From assembly GCA_028345065.1 (NCBI GenBank), contig JAOMCN010000007.1, positions 1 through 64,000 on the forward strand: DNA of 64,000 nt, given 5' to 3'. Shown in pieces: positions 8,918 to 18,504 of the stretch. Positions within the stretch are counted from its first letter, which is position 1; each line of letters begins with the position of its first letter. Made by a program: the position numbers and the translations under genes. The stretch is from Rhodospirillales bacterium. GTDB lineage: Bacteria; Pseudomonadota; Alphaproteobacteria; Rhodospirillales; UBA2165. The notes beneath the pieces are model-generated. The model had not been told where the DNA came from. It was given only the letters and a program-made list of their open reading frames with translations, and made no database searches.

Positions 8918-11239
8918 ATGGGCGTTAAGTATATCGGTGCTGAAGTACAACGCATGGAGGACTTGCGTTTATTAAAAGGCAGTGGTCGCTATGTGGATGA
9001 TATAACAAGAGATCGAATGCTACATGTTGCCTTCCTAAGGAGCGAGCACGCTCATGCAAATATTAAAAACATTGACACAGAAAATGCAAAAAACCTGGAC
9101 GGAGTGCATGGGGTTCTTACCTACCGAGATATAGCCTCTTCGTTTGATCTAAAGCGTATGAGCCAGTTATTTCCTGCACCGGTAATAGAACAGAATATTA
9201 CACAATATCCAGTTGCTAATGAGGAGGTCTGCTATGTGGGTGAAATTGTAGCTGTCGTCGTTGCTGAAAATAGAGCTGTTGCAGAAGATGCAGTAGAAAT
9301 CATAAATGTCGAATATGATGTTATGCCCGCCATAATTGATTGTCGCTTAGCATTGGAGCCAAATGCGCCAAAGGCCCATAATAAATCTAAAAACAATCTC
9401 GTAGGTGTAATACAGACCTCATTCGGTGAAATAGACGAGGCATTTAAGACTGCCGATCACATTTTTAGACGTTCATTCTTGCAGCATAGAGGGGGGTGCC
9501 ATGCTATGGAGTGTCGTGGGGTCGTAGCCGAACACGATGCAAGTGAGAATACGCTGACGCTTTGGTCTTCCACCCAATGCCCCTACCTGGTGAGAAGGTC
9601 ATTAGCAGATTACCTGGGTGAAAACGAAGAGAGCATCAGGGTTATAGCGCCGGATGTGGGCGGTGGTTTTGGGCCGAAAGCCGGATTTTATCCAGAGGAA
9701 ATAATAGTTCCTTTGCTTGCGCGTTCTTTTGGGCGGCCGATTAAATGGATCGAAGATCGACACGAACATTTTGTTGCGACGACAACACAGCGAGATCAAA
9801 AATGGGACGTCGAAGTAGCTTGCAATGCTGATGGATTAATAAAAGGAATACGTGGAGAGGTTACGCACGAAAATGGAGCTTATGTTCCATATGGCTTTCT
9901 ACTGCCGTTTACATCTTTAACACCCCTCCCAGGACCTTACGCGGTGCCTGCAGTTGATGTATCGTTAAAAGTAGTTTTTACTAATACCACACCCAATTCA
10001 CCAGTTAGGGGCGCCGGCAGACCCTATGCCATATATGCGGTTGAACGCCTAATTGAGACAATCAGTAAAAATTTAAATATTGATGCTGCAGAAGTCCGGC
10101 GAAGGAACTTTGTTAAAGAGGAGCAGATGCCCTATGCAACAGGAGCTCTATTAAGGGATGGTTCTCCCGTTAAATACGACAGCGGCAATTATCATTCTTG
10201 CCTAGAAAAAGCACTGGCCTTAGCTCATCACGCTTCGTTTAAAGATCGACAAAGCTCCGCTAGGAATGATAGTCGATTCATTGGAATAGGCATATCATCT
10301 TATGTGGAAGACACGGGACTGGGCCCCTATGAGGGGACAACGGTGAGAGTGCAACCTAACGGCAAGGTATTGGTTAGATCTGGTTCTGCTAGCCAAGGTC
10401 AAGGTCATCATACCTTTATAGCGCAGATTGTTGCAGAAACATTGGCTGTTAGCTTGGAAGATATTGTTTTCGAGTCCGGAGATACTGGAAAGTTCCCCCA
10501 TGGGGTTGGGACAATTGGCAGTAGGATAGCCGTGAATGTTGGACCATCTGCATATGAAGCTGCGAACGCAGTTAAAGACAAGGCGATTAAACTGGCATCA
10601 GAGACCTTGGAAGCAGCAGAACAAGATCTGGAGCTTTCTTCCGGAAATGTGCAGGTAAAAGGGGTCGAAGACCTATCCGTTTCCTTGGGAGACCTCGCGC
10701 GAACATTATCTCCAAAGGCAGGTGGAAAAGTACCTTCTGGTTTTACACCCAGTTTAGAGGCGACGTCTTATACAGGGTCAAATGGGAGTCCATTTGCGAG
10801 TGGTACGAATGTTGCCGAAGTTGAAGTTGATATTTTGACTGGAAATGTAAAATTGATAAACTATTCAGTGGCCCATGATTGTGGAACTATAATCAATCCT
10901 AAAATAGTCGACGGTCAAATTATTGGAGGGGTCGTCCACGGTATAGGTAATGCCCTTTTTGAGCGTATGATATATAGTGAAGGGGGGCAGCCGTTAACCA
11001 ATACCTACGCTGATTATTTGCTACCTCTGGCAACAGAAATGCCAAATATAGAAATCGTCCACGAGGAAAGTGCTTCGCCTTTGAACGTACTGGGAATTAA
11101 AGGGGCTGGTGAAGGTGGGACAATACCGGCAACGGCTGCTGTCGTGGCCGCAGTAGAAAATGCCCTGGAAGAGTTTAATGTTGAGATCGATTACTATCCT
11201 ATTAATCCACAACATTTAACAGAACTAATAGATGGTTAA
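8918..11239 (+). CDS. Molybdenum hydroxylase molybdopterin-binding (large) subunit, CoxL/XDH type
   Basis: RRMEDLRLLKG-like start, DVGGGFGPK, PVRGAGRP, GQGHHT, GEGG near the C-terminus. Confidence 0.94.
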   Translation: MGVKYIGAEVQRMEDLRLLKGSGRYVDDITRDRMLHVAFLRSEHAHANIKNIDTENAKNLDGVHGVLTYRDIASSFDLKRMSQLFPAPVIEQNITQYPVANEEVCYVGEIVAVVVAENRAVAEDAVEIINVEYDVMPAIIDCRLALEPNAPKAHNKSKNNLVGVIQTSFGEIDEAFKTADHIFRRSFLQHRGGCHAMECRGVVAEHDASENTLTLWSSTQCPYLVRRSLADYLGENEESIRVIAPDVGGGFGPKAGFYPEEIIVPLLARSFGRPIKWIEDRHEHFVATTTQRDQKWDVEVACNADGLIKGIRGEVTHENGAYVPYGFLLPFTSLTPLPGPYAVPAVDVSLKVVFTNTTPNSPVRGAGRPYAIYAVERLIETISKNLNIDAAEVRRRNFVKEEQMPYATGALLRDGSPVKYDSGNYHSCLEKALALAHHASFKDRQSSARNDSRFIGIGISSYVEDTGLGPYEGTTVRVQPNGKVLVRSGSASQGQGHHTFIAQIVAETLAVSLEDIVFESGDTGKFPHGVGTIGSRIAVNVGPSAYEAANAVKDKAIKLASETLEAAEQDLELSSGNVQVKGVEDLSVSLGDLARTLSPKAGGKVPSGFTPSLEATSYTGSNGSPFASGTNVAEVEVDILTGNVKLINYSVAHDCGTIINPKIVDGQIIGGVVHGIGNALFERMIYSEGGQPLTNTYADYLLPLATEMPNIEIVHEESASPLNVLGIKGAGEGGTIPATAAVVAAVENALEEFNVEIDYYPINPQHLTELIDG

Positions 11240-11346
11240 CTTTGCAGGTTACAGATAATATATCGTAGCTACTTAAGTGTCAGAGTTTAAAAGTTTGGAA
11301 AGACAGTAGAGTTTATTGAAATTATTTTAGAAAAGGTCCGTTGACG

Positions 11347-12309
11347 ATGATTGATGCAGCGATTGTTGGTATAGGTTGGTGGGGTCAGGTTTTGGTCCGG
11401 TCAGTAAATAATAGTGAGAAAATAAAAGTCAGCAAAGGCTACACGCGGACGCCTGGCAATGCCGGTGAGTTTGTTGAAGAGACGGGTATCAAACTGCATG
11501 ATAGCTACGAAGACCTGCTCACTGACGATGCCATCGATGCCGTCATCTTAGCAACGCCACATTCATCTCACGTCGAACAAATTAAGCTGGCTGCAGATGC
11601 AAAAAAACACATTTATGTGGAGAAACCCCTCGCGCTCACCCTATCGGAGACGAAAGAAGCGATTTCTTATGCTCGTAACGCCGGTATCGAGATTTGCGTG
11701 GGCTTTCAGAGAAGGGGGCATCCTTCAATGGTTGCGGCATTGTCAGCCGTTAGAGATGGAAGCTTGGGCCGGATAATTCATGTTGAGGGTCATCAGTCGG
11801 CTCCAGGGCTTCGCATCTATAAACCGGGCTCCTGGCGCCAGGAACGAGATGAGCAACCCGCTGGTGGTATGACCGGTATGGGTATTCATTTATTGGATAG
11901 CATGGTTAGTGTATTAGGGCGGGTTACAGACGTTGATGTTAAAAGCGTTAAATTGTTGCATGACAACGCCAGCACATTAGATGAAATCACTTCCGTCTTA
12001 ATGACTTTTGAAGAAGGCACCACCGGTTATTTGGGAACTTCAATTGCGACGCCCGGTTATTTTAGTCTGCGTTTTTTTGGCGAAAATGGGGTTGTTGAGG
12101 TTCGAAATCCGGATTTGGGTGAACTTGCTCATACTAGCCAAACAGGTGAAGTCACAGTTCAAACTCACACCGGCTTTGATATGGGGCGTGCTGCTTTAGA
12201 AGGGTTTGCCGATCAAGTTAGCGGCACGGGAAAATTTTTGATCTCAGATGATGACGTAATTAATGGAAGCGAGGCCTTAGAAATGATCTTTGCAGCTGCA
12301 GCGAATTAA
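11347..12309 (+). CDS. Gfo/Idh/MocA family oxidoreductase
   Basis: AIVGIGWWGQ, ATPHSSH, YVEKPLALT; start could also be the TTG at 11341. Confidence 0.9.
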   Translation: MIDAAIVGIGWWGQVLVRSVNNSEKIKVSKGYTRTPGNAGEFVEETGIKLHDSYEDLLTDDAIDAVILATPHSSHVEQIKLAADAKKHIYVEKPLALTLSETKEAISYARNAGIEICVGFQRRGHPSMVAALSAVRDGSLGRIIHVEGHQSAPGLRIYKPGSWRQERDEQPAGGMTGMGIHLLDSMVSVLGRVTDVDVKSVKLLHDNASTLDEITSVLMTFEEGTTGYLGTSIATPGYFSLRFFGENGVVEVRNPDLGELAHTSQTGEVTVQTHTGFDMGRAALEGFADQVSGTGKFLISDDDVINGSEALEMIFAAAAN

Positions 12310-12405
12310 TTGTTTATTCAATTATCGCTTTGACGTCTTTGTTCAGAGGTTTAAAAAGAACAACACCTCATTAGAAGTGGTCAAGCTCTTATAAGCCAAT
12401 CAATT

Positions 12406-13497
12406 TTAGAGGTTCTTGGATTTCCAATTCCTGGTGTTTGATATTGTCGCAACTGGAGAGATCATTTCCGGATTAAATTCTGACGGCTTGGTACCTGCAG
12501 AAATCTTGTTGGGTAGTCCTGAATCTGCTAAGGCGCCCTTACCAATGGCGATGAAATCCGCATCCCCATCCTCCAGAACCCCCTGGGCTTTGATGTGATC
12601 GTGTAGACCACCGCATCCAATTACTGTGATTCCGGAATATTCTTTGGCTAAACTCGCTAAGTTCCGCTTGCTGTTAAACACATCAACTAAGCCTTTATGG
12701 GTGCTAATGTGTATATAATCTGGACCAGCTTCCGCAATTCTGGAGAAAATTATCTTCGCATCGTTTACCTGACCCGGCCATTCGTGTTCAAAGTCGTTTA
12801 TCTTAGTTTGGGAAATTCTAATTCCAAGAGTAGCGTTGGTCCCGATACTTTTCCTCACTTCTTTAACGACTTCGCAATGAAATCGTAGTCGGTTTTCAAG
12901 AGTTCCTCCAAATTCGTCTTCCCTTTTGTTCGTGTACGTAGTCAAAAACTGATCTGGTAGGTATCCATTTGCTCCGTGAATTTCAATTCCATCGAACCCA
13001 GCTTCCATTGAGCGTGCGGCTGCATCTCCGTAACTCCCAATTACCTGTTTGATCTCATCCTTTTCTATTTCTCTCGGAATTGGAAATCTTCCTGAACCTA
13101 TGTATCGTGGTGCCATTTCGCCAACAGGTTGGATTGGAGAAGGTGAGATAGCATGACTTACATATCTATTTTTCTGGATAAGTGCTCCCGCATGCAGTAA
13201 CTGCTGTAATATTGGAACATTTTGTTTATGGACAGCACCAACAATTTTTCCCCAACCCTCAACATGGCTTTGATTAGCAATTCCGGGTTGGTTTTCATAT
13301 CCTTGGCTATGTAATTCATCAATGTAGGTGCCTTCCGTGATGATCAAGCCAAAACCACCTAACGCGTAGTCTACATAATAATTTAGCATTTCATTGTTAG
13401 GGGTGCCTTCTGGATTAGCGCTAACCCTTGTCATTGGGGCGACAATAAATCGATTCTTTACGTCAATGTTCCCCAGTTTTTTCGGACTAAATAGCAA
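12406..13497 (-). CDS. NADH:flavin oxidoreductase / Old Yellow Enzyme family
   Basis: NRFIVAPMTR, GFDGIEIHGANGYLPDQFL, and the characteristic C-terminal GKGALADSGLPNKI. Confidence 0.94.
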   Translation of the reverse strand: MLFSPKKLGNIDVKNRFIVAPMTRVSANPEGTPNNEMLNYYVDYALGGFGLIITEGTYIDELHSQGYENQPGIANQSHVEGWGKIVGAVHKQNVPILQQLLHAGALIQKNRYVSHAISPSPIQPVGEMAPRYIGSGRFPIPREIEKDEIKQVIGSYGDAAARSMEAGFDGIEIHGANGYLPDQFLTTYTNKREDEFGGTLENRLRFHCEVVKEVRKSIGTNATLGIRISQTKINDFEHEWPGQVNDAKIIFSRIAEAGPDYIHISTHKGLVDVFNSKRNLASLAKEYSGITVIGCGGLHDHIKAQGVLEDGDADFIAIGKGALADSGLPNKISAGTKPSEFNPEMISPVATISNTRNWKSKNL

Positions 13498-13563
13498 GCC
13501 TTTCCCCCTTTTTTTGTTCTGACCAAGTGGATTTCTGAGAGTTTACGGGTGGCATGGTCTATA

Positions 13564-13581
13564 ACCCACCGACCGGTGGGT
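13564..13581. promoter_or_regulatory. Candidate operator: acccaccg-ac-cggtgggt inverted repeat
   Basis: Perfect 8-bp arms with a 2-bp spacer in the divergent intergenic region between the OYE gene and the CocE-type hydrolase gene. Confidence 0.5.
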
Positions 13582-13803
13582 CAAACCATTTGAAATATCT
13601 TTATTGGAAGTATTTTAGGTGTGACATTAGGGTCCGGTGTTTGGAATAATTATTCGTTTCTAAACCTTCTTAGAAATCCTTGCTATAGGCAAAGTTTCCA
13701 TTATCCTAACGGGCTATTTTTCATAATAACCAATGCATACCGCTACGGGATCAGAAGTGTTTTTCTCTGATGAGACGTACCCCGTAAATTTTGGAGGAAA
13801 TTA

Positions 13804-15573
13804 ATGGCGAAAAAAAAATCTTCTTACTTGGATGATCAGTCTTGGACCGATGTTCGCGATGGAATGTGTATAGACTGGGATGTGCCAATCAAAATGGATG
13901 ATGGTGTTGTCCTCCGATGCGATGTCTATCGACCGATCAAGAACGGTAAGTATGGTGTTATTATGACTTTGGGGCCGTATGGAAAGTTTTTGCACTTTAA
14001 CGAGATCTATGAAGATCAGTTCGTGCGAATGAGTGAGGACTTTCCAGAAGTTCCATCAGAGACGACCAACAAATACCAGAATTGGGAAGTCGTTGATCCG
14101 GAAAAATGGGTACCCGATGATTATGTTTGCGTCCGTGTTGACTCGCGTGGCGCTGGACGGTCACCAGGCGTGATTGATATTTGGTCTGGTCGGGAAGCTC
14201 AAGATCTGGCGATATGTGTCGATTGGGCCGGCGTGCAATCATGGTCTAACGGGAAGGTCGGCCTTAACGGTATTTCTTACTACGCTGAAAACCAGTGGCA
14301 GTGTGCCGCACTTCAACCCAAGCATTTGGCCGCTATTTGCCCTTGGGAAGGTGCAGCGGATTATTACAGAGATATGGCCCACCACGGTGGCATATTCTGT
14401 AATGGTTTCACGAAGGTCTGGTCAGAAGCTCAGGTTTATTCGGTTCAGCATGGCCGAGGAACCAATGGTTTTCGTTCCAGTATGAACGGTGATTGGGTGT
14501 CCGGACCTATTACCCTTACCGAAGAAGAGCTTGGTGCTAACCGCAATAATTTCTACGAGGATTGTCTGGCTAACAAGCTTGATACCGATGAGTTTTGGAC
14601 ATCACGAATGCCCGACTGGTCTAAAGTTAAAGTGCCGATGTTGTCATCAGCTAACTGGGGCGGGCAGGGACTTCACCCCCGAGGTAATTTTGAGGGATTT
14701 GTTCGGTCTATATCTAAGGACAAGTGGCTTGAAGTGCATGGTATAGAACACTGGACCCACTTCTATACAAACTACGGTATGGATCTACAGAAACGTTTTT
14801 TTGCTTATTTTCTTAAGGGTGAAAAGAACGGTTGGAACAAACAACCAAAAGTGCAGTTGCAGGTACGTCATCCAGGAGAGAAATTTGTCGAGCGTCACGA
14901 GAAAGAATGGCCACTTAAAAGGACAAAGTGGACAAAATTCTTTTTGAACCCTGACGATTTAAGTTTATCAACAAAAACTCAAAACAAGATGAGTAAAGTA
15001 ACTTATGGAGGTTTCTCCGATGGCGTAACTTTCATGACCCCACCTCTAAAAAAGGAGATTGAGATCACGGGGCCGATCGCTTCTAAACTATTCGTTTCGT
15101 CGACAACGAGTGATGCAGACCTGTTTGTTATTTTGAGAGCTTTTTCGCCAGATATGAAGGAAGTAACTTTCCAGGGTGCTCTGGATCCAAAAACGCCTCT
15201 TGCTCAGGGATGGCTTCGTGTTTCACACCGGAAGCTCGATAAAAACTTGTCACTACCTTACAGGCCTTACCATACTCATGATGAGGAACAACCCCTCGCC
15301 CGAGGTAAGGTATATGAGGTCGATGTGGAGGTTTGGCCGACTTGTATTGTCATACCAAAGGATTACAGGCTTGCCTTTTCCATTCGTGGAAAGGACTACG
15401 TTTATCCAGGTGATTCGAAAGTTGATCTAGGTAAATTTTCTGGGTGGACTGGTGTGGGTCCCTTCCAACACACTGATACGCGGGATCGGCCACCTAAGAT
15501 CTTCGGTGGCGATGTTACGTTGCGGGCGGGCCCCAAAGAGCGGGCTTATGTCTTGCTCCCAGTAATTCCGTAA
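13804..15573 (+). CDS. CocE/NonD family hydrolase (copy 1)
   Basis: DSRGAGRSPG, GISYYAENQW (nucleophile elbow), CPWEG; C-terminal jelly-roll-like region. Confidence 0.92.
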   Translation: MAKKKSSYLDDQSWTDVRDGMCIDWDVPIKMDDGVVLRCDVYRPIKNGKYGVIMTLGPYGKFLHFNEIYEDQFVRMSEDFPEVPSETTNKYQNWEVVDPEKWVPDDYVCVRVDSRGAGRSPGVIDIWSGREAQDLAICVDWAGVQSWSNGKVGLNGISYYAENQWQCAALQPKHLAAICPWEGAADYYRDMAHHGGIFCNGFTKVWSEAQVYSVQHGRGTNGFRSSMNGDWVSGPITLTEEELGANRNNFYEDCLANKLDTDEFWTSRMPDWSKVKVPMLSSANWGGQGLHPRGNFEGFVRSISKDKWLEVHGIEHWTHFYTNYGMDLQKRFFAYFLKGEKNGWNKQPKVQLQVRHPGEKFVERHEKEWPLKRTKWTKFFLNPDDLSLSTKTQNKMSKVTYGGFSDGVTFMTPPLKKEIEITGPIASKLFVSSTTSDADLFVILRAFSPDMKEVTFQGALDPKTPLAQGWLRVSHRKLDKNLSLPYRPYHTHDEEQPLARGKVYEVDVEVWPTCIVIPKDYRLAFSIRGKDYVYPGDSKVDLGKFSGWTGVGPFQHTDTRDRPPKIFGGDVTLRAGPKERAYVLLPVIP

Positions 15574-15629
15574 CAAAAGGTGTAAGAAAAAAATAACTAA
15601 TCGATTCGAATGTTAGGGGAGGAAAAACC

Positions 15630-17402
15630 GTGGATTGTATAAGTTATGAGGGGGATCCTATATTTAGGACTGAGGTCCGTGAAAGCATGCGAGTAGATTG
15701 GGATGTTCCAATAGAAATGGATGATGGCATTATCCTGCGAGCTAATGTCTACCGCCCTGATGATAGCGGTAATTATCCGGTTATTATGTCTTATGGACCT
15801 TACGGCAAAGACCTTCATTTTGAAGATATATATAAAACGTGCTGGGATTTAATGTGCGAAAACCATCCGGATGTCCCGGCCGGTTCGACAAATATTCATC
15901 AAAGCTGGGAGGTTGCCGATCCGGAAAAATGGGTGCCCCATGGGTATGTATTAGTGCGTGTTGATTCACGAGGTGCCGGGCGTTCCCCCGGATATTTAGA
16001 GCACTTTAGTTCTCGCGAGACTCAGGATTTTGTGGATTGTATTGAATGGGGAGGTGTTCAACCCTGGTCCAATGGAAAAGTTGGGTTGAGTGGCATTTCC
16101 TATTATGCGGTGAACCAGTGGAATGTGGCGGCAATAGGGCCCAAACACCTGGCGGCAATTTGTCCTTGGGAGGGTTTTAACGACCATTACCGTGAACTTG
16201 CGTATCACGGTGGAATATATTCCTCTTTCCAACGCCACTGGTACGATAAACAGATCCTTCCAATACAACACGGTTACGGTGACCGGGGTTTTCGCTCAAG
16301 GGCTAATGGAGAGTGGGCCGCAGGGCCGGAAACCTTGTCAGAAGAGGAACTGGTTGCCAATAGATATGATCTCCACGGAGAATTCAGTTCTCATCCACTT
16401 GACGACGAATTTTATGCCGTGCGTACACCAGACCTAACGAAGATTAAAATACCAGTCCTAAGCTGTGCCAATTGGGGGGGGGCTCCCCTACACCCCCGCG
16501 GAAATTTTAATGGATACATGTATTCTTCCTCCCCAGATAAGTGGCTAGAGGTACATGGTCTTGAGCATTGGTCACTATATTATACGGACTACGGAAATGA
16601 CCTACAAAAACGGTTTTTTGATTGTTTTTTGAAGGGCGATGACTCCGGGTGGAAAGATCAACTAACAGTATCTCTTAATGTTCGTCATGAAGGTGAGAAA
16701 TTTGTGTTGCGTGGTGAGGAGGACTGGCCCATCCCCAGAACAAATTGGACGAAGTTCTACCTAGAACCGAATGGGCAGATGTTAGCCAAAACTCCGGCAA
16801 ATGGAGAGGCAGCTATCAGTTATGCCGCAACAGGAGACGGTCTCACGTTCGTCTCTAGTCCGATGGAAGAGGAAACGGAGTTCTGTGGACCTATTGCAAC
16901 AAAATTATGGGTGTCTTCGGATACGAAGGATGCCGACATATTTTTAGTGTTGAGGGTATTTAGTCCAGATTTAAAAGAAGTTGTATTTCATGGGGCCTTG
17001 GATCCGCACACACCGGTCGCGTCGGGTTGGCTAAGGGCCTCTCATCGCAAACTCGATATAGATCGCTCTGAGGAGTGGGCCCCTTTCCACACCCACGATT
17101 TAGAAGAGCCACTTGAAACTGGTCAGGTTTACGAATTGGATATTGAAATTCATGCTTCGGGCATGGTCATCCCTGAAGGGTATAGATTTGCTTTATCAAT
17201 ACGGGGGCGGGATTACGTCTATCCTGGAGAACCCGATGCAGGCCTATCAAATATGAAAAACCAATTCACTGGTGTTGGGCCATTCCTGCACGATGATCCT
17301 GATAACCGCCCGGAGGGTATTTTTAAAAATAATGTGACGGTACATATCGGGCCGGACCGTGCAGGCTACTTACTGTTACCTATAATACCACCGAAGTCCT
17401 GA
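15630..17402 (+). CDS. CocE/NonD family hydrolase (copy 2), GTG start
   Basis: Co-linear similarity to the preceding gene over its full length; DSRGAGRSPG, GISYYAVNQW. Confidence 0.92.
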   Translation: MDCISYEGDPIFRTEVRESMRVDWDVPIEMDDGIILRANVYRPDDSGNYPVIMSYGPYGKDLHFEDIYKTCWDLMCENHPDVPAGSTNIHQSWEVADPEKWVPHGYVLVRVDSRGAGRSPGYLEHFSSRETQDFVDCIEWGGVQPWSNGKVGLSGISYYAVNQWNVAAIGPKHLAAICPWEGFNDHYRELAYHGGIYSSFQRHWYDKQILPIQHGYGDRGFRSRANGEWAAGPETLSEEELVANRYDLHGEFSSHPLDDEFYAVRTPDLTKIKIPVLSCANWGGAPLHPRGNFNGYMYSSSPDKWLEVHGLEHWSLYYTDYGNDLQKRFFDCFLKGDDSGWKDQLTVSLNVRHEGEKFVLRGEEDWPIPRTNWTKFYLEPNGQMLAKTPANGEAAISYAATGDGLTFVSSPMEEETEFCGPIATKLWVSSDTKDADIFLVLRVFSPDLKEVVFHGALDPHTPVASGWLRASHRKLDIDRSEEWAPFHTHDLEEPLETGQVYELDIEIHASGMVIPEGYRFALSIRGRDYVYPGEPDAGLSNMKNQFTGVGPFLHDDPDNRPEGIFKNNVTVHIGPDRAGYLLLPIIPPKS

Positions 17403-17600
17403 GGTCAAAGCAACGAGATAATAATCAAAAGTAAGATGTATGTTGCTAAAGGAGTAGGCGAAGTTTGTCTTGTGACCGTCCCTGCGGCAATCTGCAATGC
17501 TACTGCACGAGCTGTGAATATAAATCTCCGGCAATTACCCATGACAACTGACAGGGTGTTTGAAGCTTTAGACCAGGGAAAAAAATCCAATGCAACTTAG
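17403..17600 (+). pseudogene. Orphan C-terminal fragment of a molybdenum hydroxylase large subunit (XDH/CoxL type)
   Basis: Frame from the ATG at 17436 gives MYVAKGVGEVCLVTVPAAICNATARAVNINLRQLPMTTDRVFEALDQGKKSNAT*; KGVGE...PAAI.NA....V....LP.T..RV..AL is the usual C-terminal pattern of the family. Not in the ORF track because it is short. Confidence 0.65.
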
Positions 17601-18414
17601 CGAATACCCAGCCCAGGAACCAATATCCGAATTTGCACGAGCTTATGCGGAAAAAGTAATGCAGCTTGGCGCCAATATAAAGGGGGAAGACGTGCTATAT
17701 GGTGCCAACCCTTATCAAAGCCTAGGTATACATAAACCGTTAAAAGGTTGTGGTGCGGTATTTATGTTCATTCACGGTGGGGGGTGGACCAGCGGTTACA
17801 AAGAGTGGAACAACTTTATGGCTCCTGCATTCGTTAATAATAACATATTATTTGTAACGGTCGGATATCGATTGGCACCCACGCATTTATTTCCGGAAGG
17901 TTTCAATGACTGTGCAAATGCTGTCGCATGGGTTTATAACAATGCTACCAAATACGGCGCAAATCCAAATCAAATATTTTTGGGAGGACATTCTGCAGGC
18001 GGTCATTATGCAAGTTTGTTAACCGTTCGTGATAATTGGAAAAAAAATAAGAGCCTGCCTGATGACGTTATTAAGGGGTGTGTCCCTGTGTCTGGGGTCT
18101 ATCGATTTGGGAAAAACTCAGGATTAAATCAACGACCAAGATTTCTCGGGGCAGAAGGGTCTGGAGTTGCAGCAGATGCTAGCCCCATTCTCCAAATCAA
18201 TAAAGTTACCGCTGATTTCTACATGGCTCATGGCGACGACGATTTTCCTCATTTAATTGACCAAGCTATTGAAATGGAAAATGTATTGAAACAGGCCGGC
18301 ACGTCAATAGACCGAACACTAATGGTAGGCTGCGATCATCTCGGAGCTCATTTAGCAACAGGAGATGAAAAAGGTAGATGGTTTAAGGGGCTTTTGTCTT
18401 TTATGGGGATCTAA
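17590..18414 (+). CDS. Alpha/beta hydrolase fold esterase (HSL/kynurenine-formamidase-like)
   Basis: FIHGGGWTSG oxyanion motif, GGHSAGGHYAS nucleophile elbow, late Asp and His. Confidence 0.9.
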   Translation: MQLSEYPAQEPISEFARAYAEKVMQLGANIKGEDVLYGANPYQSLGIHKPLKGCGAVFMFIHGGGWTSGYKEWNNFMAPAFVNNNILFVTVGYRLAPTHLFPEGFNDCANAVAWVYNNATKYGANPNQIFLGGHSAGGHYASLLTVRDNWKKNKSLPDDVIKGCVPVSGVYRFGKNSGLNQRPRFLGAEGSGVAADASPILQINKVTADFYMAHGDDDFPHLIDQAIEMENVLKQAGTSIDRTLMVGCDHLGAHLATGDEKGRWFKGLLSFMGI

Positions 18415-18504
18415 AACAGGCTCAAAGAACTAATTTTCTTCTTAAGTTCCTAGATATGCTGTCTTGATAGCTTCATCGACTAAAAGATCAGATCCTAATC
18501 CAAT

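Noticed and set aside
13741-13792. Possible stem in the leader of the first CocE gene (tacggg...atcag/ctgat...cccgta)
   Set aside because: Asymmetric bulge and short arms; no match to a known riboswitch that I can recognise.
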